64,000 nucleotides of DNA, from positions 124,001 to 188,000 of the forward strand of contig NZ_JYMR01000002.1 in the NCBI RefSeq assembly GCF_000938255.1. Reading direction: 5' to 3'. Source of the stretch: Bradyrhizobium sp. LTSP849 (GTDB lineage: Bacteria > Pseudomonadota > Alphaproteobacteria > Rhizobiales > Xanthobacteraceae). Below the pieces are notes generated by a model, which made no database searches, was not told the origin of the DNA, and saw nothing but the letters and a program-made list of their open reading frames with translations. Made by a program: the position numbers and the translations under genes. Shown piece after piece: positions 61,422 through 64,000 of the stretch; positions within the stretch are counted from its first letter, which is position 1; every line of letters begins with the position of its first letter.

Positions 61422-61727
61422 TTACGTGCCGGTGCGCTTGTCGTTGCCGAAGCGGCGGACGACGCGGCGTTCGACCACGACCGAGCGCTGCGCGCCCTGT
61501 TCGCCGGCGATCACGCGGGTGGAGGTAATGCGGCTGTTGGTGCGGACCTGCTTCTTGACCTCGGCCTGCACGACATCAAGCGGCATCCCCATCAATGATG
61601 CGGCGATCTCGGCCTGCTGCTCCTGATCATCGGTAATGCCGACGGCGGCGAAAATCGCCTCGTCCAGGGTGGGCGGATCGTGACGCACGCGCCGCGTGCC
61701 GTACTTGGTATTCCAGTCTGCGCTCAT
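61422..61727 (-). CDS. Conserved-looking hypothetical protein (101 aa)
   Basis: Starts MSADWNTKYGTRRVRHDPP and has a helical centre (EQQAEIAASLMGMPLDVVQAEVKKQ) with the C-terminal basic segment RSVVVERRVVRRFGNDKRTGT. No signal or membrane segments, no motifs known to me. Compositionally convincing; single gene convergent with the GNAT gene. Function unknown. Confidence 0.7.
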   Translation of the reverse strand: MSADWNTKYGTRRVRHDPPTLDEAIFAAVGITDDQEQQAEIAASLMGMPLDVVQAEVKKQVRTNSRITSTRVIAGEQGAQRSVVVERRVVRRFGNDKRTGT

Positions 61728-61811
61728 AGGGGCCTCGTTTCGATCCGGGATACCTAGTGCCGCTTATGTTGCATTGCAATATGAAATCGGTGTGGCATCT
61801 CAGCTATGCAC

Positions 61812-62111
61812 TCAAAGCTTCTCAAGCCGGCTGGCGTCGTAAAGTTCGAGCGTGGTTGGGCCTGCGGCGAGTGAGCGCAAGGCCCGCACGATTTCGCCGG
61901 ACGCTGATACCGCAAAATGTGCGGCGAGAGCTGCGCGGTCGGCCCATTGCTCGAAGAAGACCAGCTTGAGCGGATTCTCGCAGTCGACATGCACCGCATG
62001 GGAGATGCAGCCGGGCTCCTGTCGCGAACGATGGACGTGTTCGAGGCTGAGGCGGCGCGCCTCGTCGAAGGTCTCGGGCCGGGCCGTCACGCTTCCAGTC
62101 ACGACGATCAT
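61812..62111 (-). CDS. Antibiotic-biosynthesis-monooxygenase fold protein (YgiN-like)
   Basis: 99 aa. The dimeric ferredoxin-like fold: MIVVTGSVTARPETFDEARRLSLEHVHRSRQEPGCISH, then LVFFEQWADRAALAAHFAVSASGEIVRAL, a typical ABM pattern (E-P-G-C near residue 35 and F-E-x-W-x). Members act on quinones or small aromatics, or are haem-degrading in other subfamilies. Role here unknown. Confidence 0.85.
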   Translation of the reverse strand: MIVVTGSVTARPETFDEARRLSLEHVHRSRQEPGCISHAVHVDCENPLKLVFFEQWADRAALAAHFAVSASGEIVRALRSLAAGPTTLELYDASRLEKL

Positions 62112-62135
62112 GCGAATTCCCCGATGTGAATGCCG

Positions 62136-62822
62136 CTAGGGCAGGGATGCCTCGCGCACGGTGTCCTTCATTGGTGCCTGCGGCCAGCGTCTCAGCGCCG
62201 CGTGTCCGGCCTCGGTGAGCCCGTAGATTCCGCGCTCGGCGCGTTCGAACCAGCCATAGACATTATGCAGCAGAATCTTGCCGGCATCGGGGCAGCGCTC
62301 GCGCAGTTCGCGCACGGGCCGCGGTCCTCCGGCAAGTGCCGAGGCGCAGCCCAGCGCCTGCTGGCGATAGGCGGTCATGATCGGCGTACGCGTGCTGCCG
62401 CCGAGCACGGGATCGCCCTGGCGGCGCTGATGTTCGGCGACGAGGCGCGAGCGTGTTTTCGGCTCGCGGCGCGGTGCCGCCGTCGGCGGCTTCACCAGCA
62501 CCTCGACCTGGCCGCGGTCGGTGACCCCGAGCATACCGAAGCCGAGGCGTCGGCAGAGATTGCGATAGCGCGCATCACTCTCGCGCCCCTTGCCGCGCGA
62601 CGACATTTTTGCAGCGATCCAGACTTCGTCGCCGGCCGGTGCGCGGTCGACCGCTTGCAAAATCAGTTCGAGATTGAAGGCGAGCTTGAGCTCGCCAATC
62701 ACAACCACGGGCGGATCGCCGGAGCTTAGGCCAACGAGATCGCAGCCGCCAATCTCGCCCTTCACGGTGAAGCCGAGCTCTTCGAGAAAGCGTTTGACGG
62801 GAACGTAAAGCGCGGTTTCCAC
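62136..62822 (-). CDS. DUF2161 protein, predicted PD-(D/E)xK phosphodiesterase fold
   Basis: 228 aa. The N-terminal region has the restriction-enzyme-like pattern: GCDLVGLSSGD (first Asp), VVVIGELKLAFN with the E-L-K (E-x-K) motif at about residue 44, and QAVDRAP. The rest includes a winged-helix-like tail. DUF2161 members are predicted nucleases with unknown substrate. No helicase or methylase partner lies next to it, so a defence role has no support from context. Confidence 0.75.
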   Translation of the reverse strand: METALYVPVKRFLEELGFTVKGEIGGCDLVGLSSGDPPVVVIGELKLAFNLELILQAVDRAPAGDEVWIAAKMSSRGKGRESDARYRNLCRRLGFGMLGVTDRGQVEVLVKPPTAAPRREPKTRSRLVAEHQRRQGDPVLGGSTRTPIMTAYRQQALGCASALAGGPRPVRELRERCPDAGKILLHNVYGWFERAERGIYGLTEAGHAALRRWPQAPMKDTVREASLP

Positions 62823-63016
62823 AAGACGTCCGATCGGAGAATCAGTTGCCGGCAGTTTAGCCCGGATCGGACTCGGGCTGACGGGCCATTTGATGGGAAC
62901 AGATGGTGCGGTTATCTTGCGCGCGGGGACCGATGAGATCGCCTATGGCGCTCGCGGGAAAGCAGAGCATCCGCTTCAGGGGCAATCTGCGGCTATTGGT
63001 GTCGGATTGACGCCTT

Positions 63017-63271
63017 TCAGCCTATGAGACGGTCGTAGTCCGCGTGCGAGCCGATCCAGAACCAGACATAGGTTCCATCGGATTCGACGGCCAGCGCGCG
63101 ATAACGCAGTCCGACTCTGGCGGACCAAAATCGTCCGACCCGTTTGAATTGAAGCGAGGGATGAGTAGGGTCGTTCTTTAAGAGTCTGAAGTTGGCATCG
63201 GCCAGCCGCTGAACACCGGCCGGCAAAGCCACATAAGCCTTCCAGAATCTCGGCGACGCCGTGTGTTTCAC
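63017..63271 (-). CDS. RelE/ParE-type toxin
   Basis: 84 aa from a GTG that overlaps the antitoxin stop (GTGA). It looks like a small RelE-family toxin: FWKAYVALPAGVQRLADANFRLL, HPSLQFKRVGRFWSARVGLRYRAL and VWFWIGSHADYDRL, with the R-x-G-x-x-Y/R and H-x-x-Y ends typical of mRNA interferase-like members. It is second in a two-gene unit. Not searched against databases; the assignment to RelE rather than ParE is uncertain. Confidence 0.8.
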   Translation of the reverse strand: MKHTASPRFWKAYVALPAGVQRLADANFRLLKNDPTHPSLQFKRVGRFWSARVGLRYRALAVESDGTYVWFWIGSHADYDRLIG

Positions 63272-63465
63272 AAGTCGCGGGTTTGGCCGGCGCGATAGGC
63301 GCTCAGCGCCTCCTCGGCAAAGGCATCGAGCTTGCCCGCCTGGGCGCTTTGCTCCAGGGCCCTATCAAAGCGTTCTGCGTCGAACTGCTCGAACCATGCA
63401 CGAAACCGCGCCAATTCGTCAGGTGCAAGTCGTTCGATCGCTCGTTCGATATCTTCGGTTGTCAT
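63268..63465 (-). CDS. Antitoxin of the RelE-type pair
   Basis: 65 aa, MTTEDIERAIERLAPDELARFR at the start, then FDAERFDRALEQSAQAGKLD and EEALSAYRAGQTRDL. It is acidic and helical; no ribbon-helix-helix or HTH is clear, which fits the small helical antitoxins of the kind found next to RelE toxins. It overlaps the toxin by four bases, with the antitoxin first. Confidence 0.75.
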   Translation of the reverse strand: MTTEDIERAIERLAPDELARFRAWFEQFDAERFDRALEQSAQAGKLDAFAEEALSAYRAGQTRDL

Positions 63466-63518
63466 TGTTCAAATATAGCAGTGTAGGGGGCCCGGGAAAA
63501 GATGCCTGGCCACCGAGC

Positions 63519-64000
63519 CTACACCCGGCCGCTCACCGGGATCAGCGCGCCAGTGACGCCGCTTGCCGCATCGCTCGCGAGGAACAGGATCACTTCAGCG
63601 AGTTCCTGCGGCGTCACCCATTTGGAGAAGTCCGCTTTCGGCATGTCGGCTCGGTTGGCCTTGGTGTCGATGGTCGAAGGCAGCACCGCGTTCACGGTGA
63701 CCTTGCCCTTCCATTCACTGGCCAGTGCTTCGGTGAGGCGGTGCACGCCTGCCTTCGACGCTGCATAGGGCCCCATGCCGGAGCCCGCCTGGAGCGCGCC
63801 CATGGCGCCGATGTTGATGATGCGGCCCGCTTTCGAGGCAGCAAGGTGTGGCAGCGCCGCGTGCGAGGCGTTGAGGGCGGTCATCACGTTGAGCGCATGC
63901 ATGCGCTGCCACGTCTTGATGTCGCCGTCGCCGACGGTCTCGAAGGCAAAGCCGCCGGCGATGTTGATCAGCGCATCGAGCTTGCCGAAATGTTTGGCCG
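63519..64000 (-). CDS. SDR family oxidoreductase (partial, N-terminus outside window)
   Basis: The C-terminal ~160 residues of a short-chain dehydrogenase: INIAGGFAFET (the NNAG-type motif), MHALNVMTALNASHAALPHL, and the catalytic YAASKAG (Tyr-x-x-x-Lys) preceded by a Ser-like region in IGAMGALQAGSGMGP. It ends with VTGALIPVSGRV. The cofactor-binding Gly motif is beyond the right edge. The enzyme is NAD(P)-dependent; substrate unknown. It runs off the window at 64000. Confidence 0.9.
   Translation of the reverse strand, partial: AKHFGKLDALINIAGGFAFETVGDGDIKTWQRMHALNVMTALNASHAALPHLAASKAGRIINIGAMGALQAGSGMGPYAASKAGVHRLTEALASEWKGKVTVNAVLPSTIDTKANRADMPKADFSKWVTPQELAEVILFLASDAASGVTGALIPVSGRV

Noticed and set aside
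61740..61811. Possible tRNA-like or ncRNA gene in short gaps such as this one and 60583-60732
   Set aside because: No T-loop GTTCGA(A/T) with matching acceptor arms was found anywhere in the window; GATTCGAACGCC near 60690 has no cloverleaf partners.
62136..62822. Restriction-modification system from the DUF2161 nuclease-like gene
   Set aside because: No methyltransferase or specificity gene is adjacent, and the fold assignment rests only on an E-L-K motif.

Overview
The window is GC-rich, densely packed alphaproteobacterial chromosome. Gene content, proteins and repeat families point to Rhizobiales, most likely Bradyrhizobium or a close relative. Supporting signs are short SurA, HdaA, the order pgsA-like/hdaA/ppk/ppx next to purMN, NodB-type deacetylase, orphan binding proteins, and several palindromic intergenic repeats that I recall from Bradyrhizobium. 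I found no rRNA, tRNA, CRISPR array, prophage or insertion sequence. Most of the window is ordinary core genome with short accessory stretches.

Layout. 1-6548 (minus): lptF-lptG-lptD-surA-pdxA, joined by 1-4 base stop/start overlaps; an outer-membrane assembly operon. Divergent from it are pepA and holC (6892-8850). 8978-13621: a lipoprotein, a methyltransferase, an orphan binding protein and an ABC-F ATPase. 13835-15714: a Gly-rich secreted protein, ndk and a TerC-family membrane protein. 15718-20885 (minus): CDP-alcohol phosphatidyltransferase, hdaA, ppk, ppx; divergent purM-purN follow (21040-22766). 23095-24808: a cold-shock protein and an autotransporter-type barrel.

24906-28035 holds a LysR regulator divergent from a compact set of two GNAT proteins, an isochorismatase-fold protein that appears to lack its catalytic cysteine, and a small ORF. 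A class III aminotransferase and RNase D follow. 31278-35278 (minus) is a metallophosphoesterase plus a Ugp-like sugar/glycerophosphate ABC importer without an ATPase gene, preceded by a good Pho-box candidate. A second Pho-box candidate precedes ppk, so the window may hold two phosphate-starvation units. 35629-45996: selO, aspS, a large anchored periplasmic protein, maeB, DoxX, and a tandem double beta-barrel protein. 46012-52455: small reductase-like, deacetylase, glutathione peroxidase and L,D-transpeptidase genes, creA, and several small secreted proteins.

52507-54810 is a divergent MocR regulator and a pyridoxamine-phosphate-oxidase-fold protein. After an M20 peptidase comes a kynurenine operon (formamidase, tryptophan dioxygenase, kynureninase; 56394-59293) with an AT-rich palindromic operator candidate. 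A cobalamin-type binding-protein gene at 59269-60061 is frameshifted. The last 4 kb carry a thioesterase, a GNAT protein, a monooxygenase-fold protein, a DUF2161 protein, a RelE-type toxin-antitoxin pair and a partial SDR. Intergenic palindromic repeats of at least five kinds sit mainly between convergent or at the ends of genes, and two genes take their stop codons from such repeats.
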